Origin: Bidens hawaiensis
Taxonomy: Eukaryota; Streptophyta; Magnoliopsida; Asterales; Asteraceae
Assembly: GCA_021521415.1 (NCBI GenBank)
Contig: JAIQDT010001124.1
Coordinates: forward strand, 1 to 64,000
DNA length: 64,000 nucleotides
Direction: 5' to 3'
Shown: in pieces, positions 44,782-56,188 of the stretch
Position numbering within the stretch: the stretch's first letter is position 1
Layout: the number at the start of each line of letters is the position of its first letter
Notes under the pieces: generated by a model
Told to the model about the DNA's origin: nothing
Seen by the model: only the letters and a program-made list of their open reading frames with translations
Databases searched by the model: none
Made by a program: the position numbers and the translations under genes

Positions 44782-47406
44782 ATGTCGTCAATTAACATCT
44801 CCGATTTGGTCAAGATGGAAGTAGAAGCGGGGTCAGCCACTAAGGCCCCGAGGTTGATGAAAGGAACTGACTTCGTGGCATGGAAGGACAGATTCATCCA
44901 ATACATTAAATACCAGGATGCCAAAATGTGGGTGTGCATCCAGGATGGATATATCCCTCCAACTATGCAATACGAAGGCCGTGACGTGGTTAAGAAGTAC
45001 AGCAAAATGGAGGACGAAGAAAAGAAAATGTATGAGGCTGAGAGCAAGGCCCATGCAGCTATAACAATGGCACTTCCTCAAGAGGTTCTCCACACTTTCA
45101 GAAAGTACACTTCTGCGAGAGAGCTTTGGGATGCTCTTGAAAATAGATTCGAGGGGAATGTGGGTATCCGTGCATCAAAGATCAAACTCTTAAAGACCCA
45201 GTTTTCCGTCTTCAAATTTTTGAAGAACGAATCACTGGATGATATTATCACCAGATACTATCATCTAATGACAGAGCTTAGCAATTATTCGATTGCCTAT
45301 CGAGAAGAAGAGATTGTTGAAAAGCTTCTCGATGCTCTCCCACCGAAGTGGGAAATGTACACCGTTCTTATGAGGGAAGACAGAGACTTTCCAAATTATG
45401 ATCTGGAAACAGCAGTAAACAAGCTCAGAACTTATGAGCTTAATATGGTTCGAAAAAAAACACCAACAGATCAGATACAAGACCCTGGTATGTATGGTGC
45501 AAAGGTTAACTCAGGCTCAAGTTCGAGGCCTGAATCTGCTGCTTTTTACTCGAAAGGGGAGTCAGGTCCTGACTCTTCTCATGAAGGAAACGTTTCTGTG
45601 AACATGAACGGTGATGTCTGTTTCGTTGCTGGAGGATCAAGTACTTCAAAGCCTCAAGCATCCTCAAGTGGTTTTTCTGCAAATGCCTCAAGCAATAATT
45701 ATTCCAAGATGCCTATGAGTGTAAAATCTGCTGAAGAGCAGTTTGCAGTCTATGCATCATTTATTGCTTCCTACGAAAACTACATCCAGGGGAAGATTAT
45801 GGACCCTGCTGTACTGGATGAGGACTACGACCAGATCGATGCTGATGATCTGGAGGAGATGGATTTGCAATGGCAAATGGCAATGATTGTGAGGCGTGTA
45901 AAACGGTTTATGAACAAAACTGGGAGAAAGTTTGTTGGTGGTAGTCCCGGGTTCGACAAATCCAAGGTAAGGTGCTATAATTGTCAATAGTACGGGCACT
46001 TTGCCAAGGAATGCAGAAATGAGAGGGTTGAACGAGGACAAGGACGGCCTACACAACACTCTGGAGTTAACAGAGAGATTAACGCCATGTTGACCAGAGA
46101 AGCAGGTGAGTACAACTGGAACCCGCATTCAAGTGGTTCTGGTGAGCAAGCGAACATGGCTGAGTCTGAAGTTGAAGAATGTGAGAAGGTTGATGGAAAT
46201 GAGAAAGCTAATGAAGAAGAAACCGCTTTCATGGCAGATGACAAGGATAATCGCTCCGAGGTAAGTACTAAGAATATTTGTACTAGTTGTGATAATTTGT
46301 CTGAGCAACTCACTACGATAACTGATCAGTACGTCCGTTTAGATGCTGATTTTAAAACTATTAAAGAAGATCACCATTTTACTAAATCAAGAGAAAACAG
46401 TTATAAAGTTAAAATAAAAGCATGTGAAAAAGACATTCAAAGCTTAAAAACTAAACTTGCTGAGAAAATTGAAATAATTGATCTTAGTTATGAAGTTTTA
46501 GAAGAAAAAACTAAATTGACTGCTGATCGGGATAAACAGATTGCTGACCACCAGGTGAAGGTGGTGGAACTGAACCGCAAACTTGAGCAGTTCAGGAATT
46601 CCTCGGCCATCCTTGATCACCTCGTGAGTGATCAAGGTACCTCTGCAAAGAGGGGAGGAATCGGATATCACGAAGTTCAACCACCCTTTAACCACAACTA
46701 TACCTATAATCCGAGTGTTCAGAAATCTGTTGATTTCGAGGTTACTCAGACTACTCCAATCAAGATTACAAGGGTAGAACCAAGTGTTAGCTGTGGCGAA
46801 ACGAGTTCGCCTGTTTCTAGTGTGAATATTTCTGTTTCGAGTCCAGTCTCATCGGATTCGGATAAGTTGTCCGAATCTGGTCAGACAAAAGAGAAAGTAG
46901 GGTTACCCAACGGTGGAGATAAAAATAAAATTTCTAAAAAGAGTTCTCCACTCAATCCGTACGTCCCACCTTATGTGAGACATACGGATGGTAACACTGC
47001 CTCTACATCCAAACCAACATTTGACAAGAAAATGGAGAGTCGGTGTTGCTTTAGATGTAACAAATTAGGGCATTTAGTTGCAGACTGCCCTCTGAAGCCG
47101 AGATTTAGAGGTGTGAGGCCAAATACAACTGAGGATAAGCGTCATTTTGTTACTGCTAAAAATGAAAACTTTTCAAAGTGCAAAAATGTAACTAATTCAA
47201 GTTTTTATAAAAACAAACCTCAGTTTTTCAACCAAACCACAAGATATAATACTTTCAACTCTCATAGGTTTGGAAGGCATTACACTCAATCTGCAGGGAG
47301 ATTCCCTAACAGGACTTACAGAAATTATCCTGATGCTAACTTGAGAAAGCCAGGGTACGGGACGTATCGATCCAAGACCAATTGGTCTTGGGTCCCAAGA
47401 TTCTAA
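44782..47406 (+). pseudogene. Inner element gag with two CCHC knuckles and a coiled coil
   Basis: The ATG at 44782 follows the leader. The N-terminal half (about residues 20-230) is a Copia-type Gag domain ([45 protein letters not shown]). The first knuckle, CYNC...YGHFAKEC, is broken by TAG at 45988-45990. The same frame continues with an acidic segment, a predicted coiled coil (about 46290-46600) and a second knuckle, CFRCNKLGHLVADC (about 47050), before TAA at 47404. Unspliced RNA would encode this long Gag. A candidate intron starts at 46261. Apart from one stop the 875-codon frame is open. Confidence 0.88.
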
Positions 47407-47426
47407 CTCTTTGTTTTATTGTGCAG
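46261..47426 (+). other. Candidate alternative intron joining Gag to Pol
   Basis: The donor is CCGAG|GTAAGTACT (46261), a near-consensus plant 5' splice site. The acceptor is CTAACTCTTTGTTTTATTG followed by TGCAG|GAACAG, with a CTAAC branch site 19 nt before the AG. Both edges are phase 0, so removing 1166 nt would fuse Gag (first knuckle retained, second lost) in frame to the protease. The gag stop TAA lies inside the branch site. The outer element has the same arrangement (59311-60828). Confidence 0.6.
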
Positions 47427-50400
47427 GAACAGTTGAACAGGGCTGCCAACAATCTTTGGATTGTAGATAGCGGCTGTTCCCGGCACATGACAGGCAACAA
47501 ACACTTGTTGCAAGAGTTAAAACCTGTTCAGGGAGCAAGAGTTAGTTTTGCTGGTGAGAGCGGATGAAGGATTACCGGTAGAGGAACTGTGTCGAATGGG
47601 AGAATGACACTTGAGAATGTAAACTTTGTGGAGGAATTAAAGCACAATCTGCTGAGTGTGTCGCAGATTTGTGATAAAGATTACACTGTCCATTTCACGA
47701 AGAATGAAGCGATCGTATTGAAGCCTGGTTTTCAAATACCAGACGAATGGATAGTAATGAAAGCTCCACGTGAAACGAATACATATGTGATGGATATGAG
47801 GTCTACTGAAATGGCCACCGGAGAATCCTGTTTAATGACAAAAGCAAGCGAATCAGAATCAGAATTATGGCACAGGAGAATGGGACATATTCATCTTCGG
47901 AAGATGAACTTCATTGTCAAGAATGGGCTTGTGATGGGCGTTCCCTTAAAAAGTTTTAACTTTGAAGAGAAATGTATAGCATGCAAGAAGGGAAAGCAAC
48001 ACAAGAAATCCCATCTCACCAAGAAGATTAATTCTATTGCCGGTACTCTAGAACTACTTCATATGGATCTCTTCGGTCCAGTGAATGTAAAAAGTCTAGG
48101 TGGTACTTCTTACTGCTTGGTGATAACTGATGACTACTCGCGATACTCGTGGGTATATTTTCTGAAAACAAAAGACGAGACAACTCAGATGGTGAAGAAT
48201 CTAATTACAAAAGTTGAGAACGTCATGAGTAAATCAGTTAAATACATCAGAAGCGACAATGGGACAGAGTTCAAGAACTTTGAAATGGAAATCTTCTGTC
48301 TTCAGAAGGGAATTGAACATCAATACAGCGCTCCGTATACTCCACAACAGAATGGAGTGGCTGAAAGGAAGAACCGAACGTTAATTGAAGGAGCCAGAAC
48401 TATGCTGGCAGACTCGAAGCTTCCTGTGATGTTCTGGGCTGAAGCAGTTGCTACAGCCTGCTATGTTCTGAATAGGGTGTTAACCGTTAAGAGACTTGGA
48501 AAAACTTGTTACGAGCTTATGCATGGAAGGAAGCCCAACTTGTGCGGTCTTGAACCATTTGGGTCTCCTTGTTCGATTTTGAAGACTAATTCGAAATTTG
48601 GTGAAGTAGCCGATGAGGGAATCCTAGTCGGTTATGTTGTTGGGACTCCCAACAGACGGGTCTTCAATACGTCGACTTGCAAGGTGGAGGTGGTTTGTAA
48701 CACCGACATTACTAGTTACCAACCGCCAAAACCAAGCAATGGACCTGCTGAGCTTTTCGACTATGTTAAACTTTTTAAGTCGTTTAACGTACCTGATTTG
48801 GAAATTTCTGAAGAAGACTAAAGAGCTGTGACGAAGATGATACTTGATGAGGAAGAGAATCTATTGCAACATCAGATGTTTGAGAAATCTCAACCTTCCA
48901 CATCAAACCCTATCGATACCCCTGCGGCCTCAACTGAAGAAGAATTTATTAATCCTTTTCACTCTCAACCTGAAACAATCATAGATGAGATCTCTTCAAA
49001 CTTGGAAGACAATTTACATGTCGGTGCTGTTCCGACCACGAGAATTCACAAAGATCACCCATTGGAGAACGTTATAGGTGATGTGTCCTCCAGTGTTCAA
49101 ACCAGAAGTAGCTTGAATGAGCACACATGTGTTTATACAAGCATTAAAGAAACGGGTATAATGAACGAATGTTTGTACTCCTGCTTTATAAGCCAAATTG
49201 AACCAAAGAACTATCAAATGGCTTTAAAGGACAGCTCGTGGGTCGAAGCCATGCAAGAAGAGTTGGCTCAGTTCAAGAAAATGGAAGTTTGGACTTTGGT
49301 TGAAAAACCAAAGAATGTGCATGCTATAGGCACAAAATGGGTGTTCAAGTGTAAGAGAGATGATAAGGGGATTATCGTAAGAAATAAGGCGAGGCTGGTT
49401 GTTAAAGGTTTTAATCAGCAAGAGGGTATTGATTACAATGAGGTGTTCGCCCCTGTCGCCCGGTTAGAAGCGATTCGATTGTTTTTGGCGTTTGCTGCAT
49501 TTAAAAAGATGAAGGTATTTCAGTTGGATGTGAAGAGCGCGTTTCTAAACGGGAAAGTTGATGAGGTTGTGTATGTTGAGCAACCTCCGGGTTTTCCTGA
49601 CCCAGACTTTCCTGATCACGTATACAGGTTGAGCAAGGCGTTATATGGGTTACATCAGGCACCTCGTGCCTGGTATTCAACGTTATCGGACTACTTGCTG
49701 GAAAATGGTTTTGAAAGGGGATTGATTGACAGTACGTTGTTTGTGAAGAGAGAAGGATGTGACTTCCTACTGGTTCAAGTCTACGTGGATGATATCATTT
49801 TTGCTGCATCAAGAGTATCCATGTGTCAGGATTTTGAGGCTGTCATGAAGAAACGATTCGAGATGAGTGCTATGGGTGAACTAACTTTCTTTCTAGGATT
49901 GCAGGTTGATCAGAAGAAGGACGGGATGTTCATTCATCAAACGAAGTACGTTCATGATGTGCTGAAAATATTCAAGATGGAGGACAGTTCTCCATATGAT
50001 ACTCCAATCTGCGTCAATCACAAATTGGGTGCTGAATCAGATGGTGACGCAGATGTGGACCCAACTCTGTATCGGGCGATAATAGGTTCTTTAATGTATT
50101 TAACTGCTTCTAGGCCTGATATAATGTTTGCTGTTTGTCTTTGTGCTCGTTTTCAGGCAAACCCAAAGGAATCTCACATGAAAGGTGTGAAGAGGATTTT
50201 GCGGTATCTCAGAGGCAAGCCGAAACTAGGGTTGTGGTACCCAAAGGGAGGAGACGTTGAACTGGTGGCATATACAGATTCTGATTATGGGGGATGCAAT
50301 CAGAGTCGGAAGTCAACAACAGGAGGCTGTCAGTTTCTTGGAGGAAGATTAGTTTCCTGGCAGTGCAAGAAACAGACATCAGTTGCAATTTCAACATGCG

Positions 50401-50729
50401 AAGCTGAATACATGGCAACATCCAACTGCTGCTCTCAGGTTTTGTGGATTCAGCAACAATTACGCGACTATGGTCTGAATTTCTTACTCACTCCTATTTT
50501 AATTGATAACACTGCTGCCATCTCAGTAATTAACAATCCCGTGAAGCACAGTAAAACTAAGCATATTGACATTCGTCATCACTTCATACGGGATTGTGCT
50601 GAGAAGAAACTGATCAAGATCGAAAAAGTTGATACACTTGAAAATTTTGCTGACTTGTTTACAAAAGCGTTTGATAAATCCAGATTTCAAAACCTAATTG
50701 AGCTGAACGGGATGATCAATCCCGAGTAA
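47427..50729 (+). pseudogene. Inner element pol: protease, integrase, RT, RNase H
   Basis: A single 1101-codon frame, -1 relative to gag. Protease shows LWIVDSGCSRHMTG (47455). Integrase has an HHCC finger (LWHRRMGHIH...CIACKKGKQH) and a catalytic D-D-E set in HMDLFGP, RSDNGTEF and NGVAERKNRT. RT has RLEAIRLFLAFAA and the active site VYVDDIIFA (49785). RNase H has AYTDSDYGG, TCEAEYMA and KTKHIDIRHHFIRD. SIRE-lineage Copia order. Two stops interrupt it: TGA at 47565 and TAA at 48819. Otherwise all catalytic motifs are preserved. Confidence 0.92.
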
Positions 50730-50790
50730 CCATGCCTTTGTGTTTATTTAAAAAAAAAAAAAAAAAAAGATATCTGTGTCATTATTGCTT

Positions 50791-51050
50791 AAAATTAGTC
50801 GGTTACCTCAGTTTGATGGACATATCCTCGGATATGTTTTGGTCCTCGTTTCGACTTAGAGAATGAGGTTAGCCACTAACCGGAAGACTGAAAGTGACCG
50901 GGGCAGTTATGACGTGTGTTCTTCAGTTGCTGAAAATTAGTCGGTCATTCTTAGTAAGAAGGACACATACTTGTATGTGGTCGGTCCAGTTGATCCATTG
51001 GATCTTCAGGATTGCCGTTTACCTGACGACTTTGACGTGATCGGGGCGAT
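50791..51050 (+). ncRNA. Duplicated hairpin module downstream of pol (inner element)
   Basis: Two tandem copies (50791-50907 and 50932-51050) share the order AAAATTAGTCGG, a GGA...TCC hairpin, a second stem-loop, TAGCCA/TGCCGTT and a GACCGGGGC-like end. Stem 1 is ACATATCC-TC-GGATATGT in copy 1 and CACATAC-TT-GTATGTG in copy 2. The outer element has two equivalents (61574-61867). This is probably a cis-acting RNA element, not an independent transcript. Confidence 0.55.
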
Positions 51051-52080
51051 TGAAATCAAAATTTTATTGGGAAATGAAATTACTTTTCAAGTCTAATACT
51101 TCGTAAGAAGTTCTTTGCTGTGTTTAACAGAAAATTGATCCAACCTTGGAAAATGATATATATACTGATTGTGTGTGCTTAACTAGTGAAGTTATTAGGC
51201 TTAAAAGGCTTTAGAACAGTCATTGTATGTCATGGTAATTTTTATGGTGCGTAAAAGTGTATGTGATACTAACTTAAACTACTCGAATTTACGTGGAAAC
51301 TCCTTAAGAGTTTTGTATGTCTTCATACATATCTTTTCGAAGGATAGGCAGAAAAGCAACTACCCAGTCATACACGAGCCCGTGAGTGTTCTGATTCCCG
51401 TGAAGAAAGCATTTCAAGACACTGCAGTGATCCAGATTCGGGACTTGCAGTGGTTTAGTACTCCGAAGTCAATAAGAATGTTTGGTTTAAAAAAAAAAAA
51501 AAAATTATTATACATGTATATTTTTTTAGTACTTATGAGACATAGTAACAATCAAGACTTCTCAATTCTGGAGTAAGAAGAGAACGGGAAGCAGACAACG
51601 AGTATATACAAGTTAATCAGACACTATGGGTCGAAGTCAATTCGGGGTGACTTGGGTATAGCCAAATACGCTTTGAGAATAGATAGAAGACATCATTATC
51701 TCTGAGTTGTTGCCCACTTAAAATTTTGAGCTTAACTGAACCTTAATCCGTATCACAGAAACGATGAAAACCATTTAAGTTATTTACATGCTTACAACCT
51801 GTTTCTGTATGTCATAATACAGCTAAACACGGATCCAAGTGACAGTCACATAGTTAGTATGATTCCTGTTGGGATCTTGTCTAAAACGTAGTGGTCCCTG
51901 ACTAGACTGAAATTTGATCCCTTATTTCGTTAAAATTTTATAAGTTTTTCTATTTTTGTAGTTATATTAATTTATCGTTGGTTACTGGGTCTTGATCATA
52001 TTTGTTTAACTCTTTTTGGAAACTTCTAATGTTAAGTGCAAGATTCTTCAAACTTAAAGGGCTGATTTTGAAATTACGGG
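51051..52080 (+). other. Post-pol non-coding region conserved with the outer element
   Basis: Blocks shared with 61870-62745 in the same order: AACAGAAAATTGATCCAA-like text, GATAGGCAGAAAAG followed by TACCCAG and CATACACGAGCCCGT, AAATACGCTTTGAGAA, and CTGAAATTTGATCCC. The 117-codon ORF at 51223-51576 is not conserved and is probably fortuitous. Confidence 0.65.
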
Positions 52081-52096
52081 CGAAGTTGTTGAATTC

Positions 52097-52170
52097 GGCG
52101 AAGTTGTGCTTAACTTCGCCTAGGCGAAGTTAAGCGTAACTTCGCCTGAACCAACTCTGCCCTATATAAG
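52097..52170 (+). promoter_or_regulatory. Candidate internal promoter for the aORF
   Basis: Two tandem perfect hairpins, GGCGAAGTT-GTGCTT-AACTTCGCC (52097-52120) and GGCGAAGTT-AAGCGT-AACTTCGCC (52123-52146), lie 17 nt before a strong TATA box, CTATATAAGG (52163-52170). A start site would be expected near 52195. The arrangement mirrors the LTR promoter. Transcription itself is not shown. Confidence 0.6.
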
Positions 52171-52298
52171 GCTTTTAAAACTGGAACAGTTCATTATTGT
52201 CAAAACCACAGCGAACTTATTTTCAGAGCATAGTTCCGGCGATCTTATCATCCTTTTCGTTTTCGATCTTTGTGTTTCCAGTTTCTATTATACTCGTG

Positions 52299-52898
52299 GT
52301 ATGTGTTGTCAATATCATTCCCAAACTTACTCGTTCGTTATAGTTTTACCCGGTTCAAGACCTCGGGTCGTCGAACCTTCAAAACCAAGTCTTTCACCTT
52401 TGTGTTACGTGTTCATGGACGAGCTTTACGTCTTAACACCATTACTATATGTTGTTCTTCACTGCTGGATCGTCAAATCGGTCCGAAAACATCGGATCAT
52501 TGCCTTATGAATCTGAACAGTCGCCGTTTCAGATTCAGGCGAAGTTATGGTTTAGGCGAAGTTATCCACAACTTCGCCTGTGGCTTAATTTCGCCTAAGG
52601 CGAAGTTAATCGCAACTTCGCCTGAAGCTTAATTTCGCCTGTGGCGAAGTTATCCGTAACTTCGCCTTGAACTCAACTTCGCCTGAGGCGATGTTGTGCT
52701 AAGGCGAAGATATCATCAACTTCGCCTATACCAATTCACTTAACAGTTTTTAGACGCACTTACAGATGAAGTGAAGTTGTTCCCAACTTCGCCTCACCTT
52801 TAAGTTCGCCTGTACAGGTTTAATCACAACTTCGCACGTGGTACAAAGCGAACTTGTGAGTTGCTTAACTGTTCTCTAACTTGTTTTGTTTTGTGCAG
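52299..52898 (+). other. Candidate 5'-UTR intron carrying hairpin array 2
   Basis: Possible donor TCGTG|GTATGT (52299). The strong acceptor is CTAACTTGTTTTGTTTTGTG followed by CAG|AT, with CTAAC 18 nt before the AG and ATG only 2 nt into the next exon. Inside lie GGCGAAGTT-N6-AACTTCGCC hairpins at 52555, 52599 and 52643 (an exact 44-bp period), a degraded one at 52703 and a shorter one at 52773. Half-sites such as AATTTCGCC lie between them. Confidence 0.6.
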
Positions 52899-52900
52899 AT

Positions 52901-55693
52901 ATGGCTGCTGTTGGAGGTGCTGGTGGTGACGACGGTGATGATCAACGACAATTCTTTCCAGCCCATAACCAGTACATCACTTTAGATCCAGACGCACGAG
53001 GCGTAGAAGACTACAGGGAGATTATCACGTTTCTCCAGCGATCAAGAGTCTTTCATGCGATCACAAATACACTGCCCATTTCTCTGCCTAACATTGAAGA
53101 CTTTTGGCAGACAGTGTACTATGATTGCAGGCCTGAGCCTCCGGTGATGCGAGCAACCGTAAATGGTCATGACATACAGTTTTCCTCGGAAGATATACGG
53201 TTGGCTCTGCAGTTCGGTGAAGAAACAAGAGATGACCCAACGGAGTTCGTAGCTCCTTTCCGTGATGGAGCTTATTTGAGGATGGGTTATTCGGGTCCGC
53301 TGGGGGACTCGCAGAGGAGGAAAGGGTTTTTGCTGGATCAATGGCGCTTCCTGATGCATGTATTGATTGTATGCATGTCCGGCAGGAAGGCAGGAACAGA
53401 TGGGATGGGCGCGACGATGCAGTCAGCCATGATAGCGCTGACTTACAACCGCCGATATTCTTTTAGTCAGCTGATATTCTACGAGATCGATCGTCAGAGA
53501 AGGGCTGTGGCGCGCGAGCGATTCACTATGTATCCTCGTTTCTTACAGATGATTTTGAATCATGTCGCTCCGTCGCTACCGCAGAGACGCCCGATTAGAT
53601 ACGTCGAATGCGTGACGAAACGTATCTTTGCTCAGTGCCGCACTTCGAGCACTCGTAGCAAGCCTGAGCTGTGTCCCAGGCATACTCCATTATTCGGGTA
53701 TCTCATCAATCCGGAGTATGTTCCTGCAGGAGGGGACGAGTTCAGAGACCCGCAACCACATCAGGCGGCAGCACCACATGCTGTATCAGCTGCACCTGTT
53801 GTATCTACTGTTGCCTCTGCTGCTGTGCCAGCTGCGGTATCTCCTGCTGTGTCTACTGCTGAAGACGTTGATCTTGATGCTGCCTTTGGCGGACATGGTT
53901 TGTTTGATATGGATGTCTCGGGTCCTCAGTTTATGGATGTTACTAGAGCAGTTACTTCGGTAGCTGACTCCGATCTAGACGAAACGTTTGCTGAAGCGAG
54001 ACGACTTATGGTGTCTCGGGAGAGAACTACGGGAAAGAGGCCGAGAACTGTAGACGAGGATGAGGACGAAGTTGATGAAGATGAGGCAGTGCAGATTGTG
54101 CTCAGACGTTCACGAAGAGAACGGACAGGTATGGGTTCCGGAGCTGGAGAATCTTCGAGGCTGGTACGTTTTGCTCCACCTGCCTTGTCTGGTATGTCTC
54201 TTATTCCTTCCACAGCACAGGTTACTGCTGTCGAGACGTCGGCCCCAACAATTGTGTCTCTACCACCCCAACCGCTTAATCCACCGGTGGTAGTTGCACG
54301 ATTTGTTGAGTCGACCATCACTACTACTGCAGGGTTACCAAGTGTACCACCTGCGGTCACTTCTGCTGCTGATGTCCCGCCAACTCCAACGCCTACTTCA
54401 GATTCCGAGAGGATTACATCACTAGAGCGGATTGTTGCTGATCAGACAAAGACCATTCAAAGCCTAGTGGAATCCAATCAACTACAAGCAGCCCTCCTGG
54501 TTGAACACGGTAAAGTTATAGATGCCTTCAAGGCATTCTTGGCATCTCAGGGGGAGAACACTTATAGGGGAGATGAGTTGAGGACGAAACGGAGAGAAGA
54601 TCATGACGATGATCCCAATGCACCGGAAGGTGCAGGTGGTGAGCTGCCAAGAACCTCTCAGGCTCTTGGGGCTTCCACAGCTGAGGGGGAGTCTACAAAT
54701 GCAGCTGGTGACGACGTGGTAGCGGTTGATGATGATGCTGATGTTGAAGATGTTATCGACGCATTGAAAGAGTTGGATGAGGAGGATGATGAGTTTATGA
54801 TTGAAGATGATGTGCTGCCAGTTGATGAGATCGAGAGGATTGGAGAGCAGATTACGGTTGAAAACGTGTTAGAGGAAGGGGAGATTGTTGATGACTCCGT
54901 GGAACACGAGATTCCGGAGGTTGAGAGACCAGAGTTGGGTGATGAGAACGCGGAGGAAGATGCTGAGTGGGAGGAACAACCGAAATGGAAGGAGGGTTGT
55001 GCCCACTGGTTCATAAAGACGAAGAAGCCGGCGGTCACTAAGATGTTCAGAAAAAGTTACAATATTAAGGGATAGCCAGAAGCTAAGAAAGGTATTATCT
55101 GCTGGTTATATGATGAGCAGCTGCGGCTCTTCGTGATCAAGAGATACGATGGCATTCAGTACTTCAGGAGAACGTTGAGATCTCTAAACACACTGCCAGA
55201 ATGTGAGGTAAAAGATTTAGCTAGATTGGGATTGATAAACAGAAGTGAAGACAACATGGCTAGAATCATCGGGAAGATCGTGTGGAAGGAGTGCGTTAAA
55301 GAGAAAAAGTTTGAGCTTCTGAAACCACAAAAAGGGAAACTTGTCGAAGACAAGGATAGAGGTCTGAGAGTTGATGGAAAACCTTGGATGGTTATGAAAT
55401 ATAAACCGATCCGGTGCCTTAAAGAAGTACCGATGAAGCTCATGCCCAAGGACGTGCTCAAAGACCTGAAATGGTGGTTCGTGGATTGTGAGACAGCGGA
55501 GGCGGTAATAGAAGATGAGGATGAACAAGAAGTGCTTAGGGTTTACGACCCGATGCATCTTGTTAATCTATCGCAGGCTGATCTGAAAGTGCTCAACGAG
55601 AAGAAGATCTTCTACATTCCTGCTTGGAAGGATCAAGCTAGGAAATATCAACTGGTGGTGTCGGTATGTGTTAGAGAAGGGGCGCATGCGTAG
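52901..55693 (+). pseudogene. Extra ORF (aORF) downstream of pol, one stop
   Basis: The start at 52901 (MAAVGGAGG) follows the splice acceptor. Residues ~25-260 form a globular domain (FHAITNTLPISLPNIEDFW, DIRLALQFGEETRDDPTEF, YPRFLQMILNHVAPSLPQ) like uncharacterised proteins often annotated as putative plant transposon proteins. An Ala/Pro-rich linker follows, then a basic KRPR/RRSRRER patch, a coiled coil (ERITSLERIVADQTKTIQSL), a long Asp/Glu-rich stretch and a C-terminal globular domain (KEGCAHWF...; IICWLYDEQLRLFVIKRYDG). TAG at 55073 truncates it, while the second copy (56758-57873) has Tyr there. I see no signal peptide or membrane segment, so it does not look like an envelope protein. 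Function unknown. Confidence 0.8.
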
Positions 55694-55745
55694 AGATGCA
55701 AGAATACAAGACTCAAGATTTGAAGATCAAGATATGAAGCTACTG

Positions 55746-55758
55746 CCAAGGGGGAGTC
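55746..55758 (+). promoter_or_regulatory. Polypurine tract before LTR2
   Basis: CCAAGGGGGAGTC directly precedes LTR2. The identical sequence precedes LTR3 at 57926-57938. Confidence 0.8.
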
Positions 55759-56173
55759 TGTTGGTACATGTGTGTCAGTAGTTCATAGTCTAGCATTTGT
55801 AATCGAGTCTGTAATGCAATTATGTTTTGATTATGTTTATATTTGTAACACGCGAAGTTGTCAACAAGTTCGCTCTGGCGAACTTGTTGAATCAGCGAAG
55901 TTATTGGCGAAGTTGTCATGTTTATATACTGTTTCAGCCGAAACAGTTAGAGTTGGTCGTTTAGGGTTTTCGTTTTCAGCTGTTCACTTCGTGTGTTACG
56001 TGTCATTGTCTGTAATAGTGACCTCGGGTCACGTGTTTGTTATCAATATAACGTGTTCGTTCATTGCTCGTGTGATTGCTTAATACATATTCTGCACTCG
56101 TATCTACCTACGCAGGGATTCCGCACCTGCGTTGTTAGCGACATCCCGTGTACGATCCGTCCAGGAGCCTACA
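55759..56173 (+). repeat. LTR2 (internal LTR) of the inner element
   Basis: 415 bp, TGTTGGTACATG...CCTACA. It differs from LTR1 and LTR3 at several places (TTGGTCGTTTAGGG, GACCTCGGGTCACG) and lacks one half of the GCGAAGTT palindrome. Confidence 0.9.
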
Positions 56174-56175
56174 TT

Positions 56176-56188
56176 TGGTATCAGAGCC
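56176..56188 (+). promoter_or_regulatory. Primer binding site after LTR2
   Basis: TGGTATCAGAGCC lies 2 nt after the LTR. This is the only intact PBS of the inner element. Confidence 0.85.

Noticed and set aside
52536..52740. CRISPR-like array (regular palindromic repeats)
   Set aside because: The context is a plant retrotransposon leader, the intervals are themselves similar half-sites and not unique spacers, and no cas genes exist here.
54658..55038. Antisense Ser/Thr-rich ORF
   Set aside because: Shadow of the Asp/Glu-rich tract of the aORF on the other strand.
52901..55693. Envelope gene
   Set aside because: The position is env-like, but no signal peptide, transmembrane segment or cleavage motif is visible.
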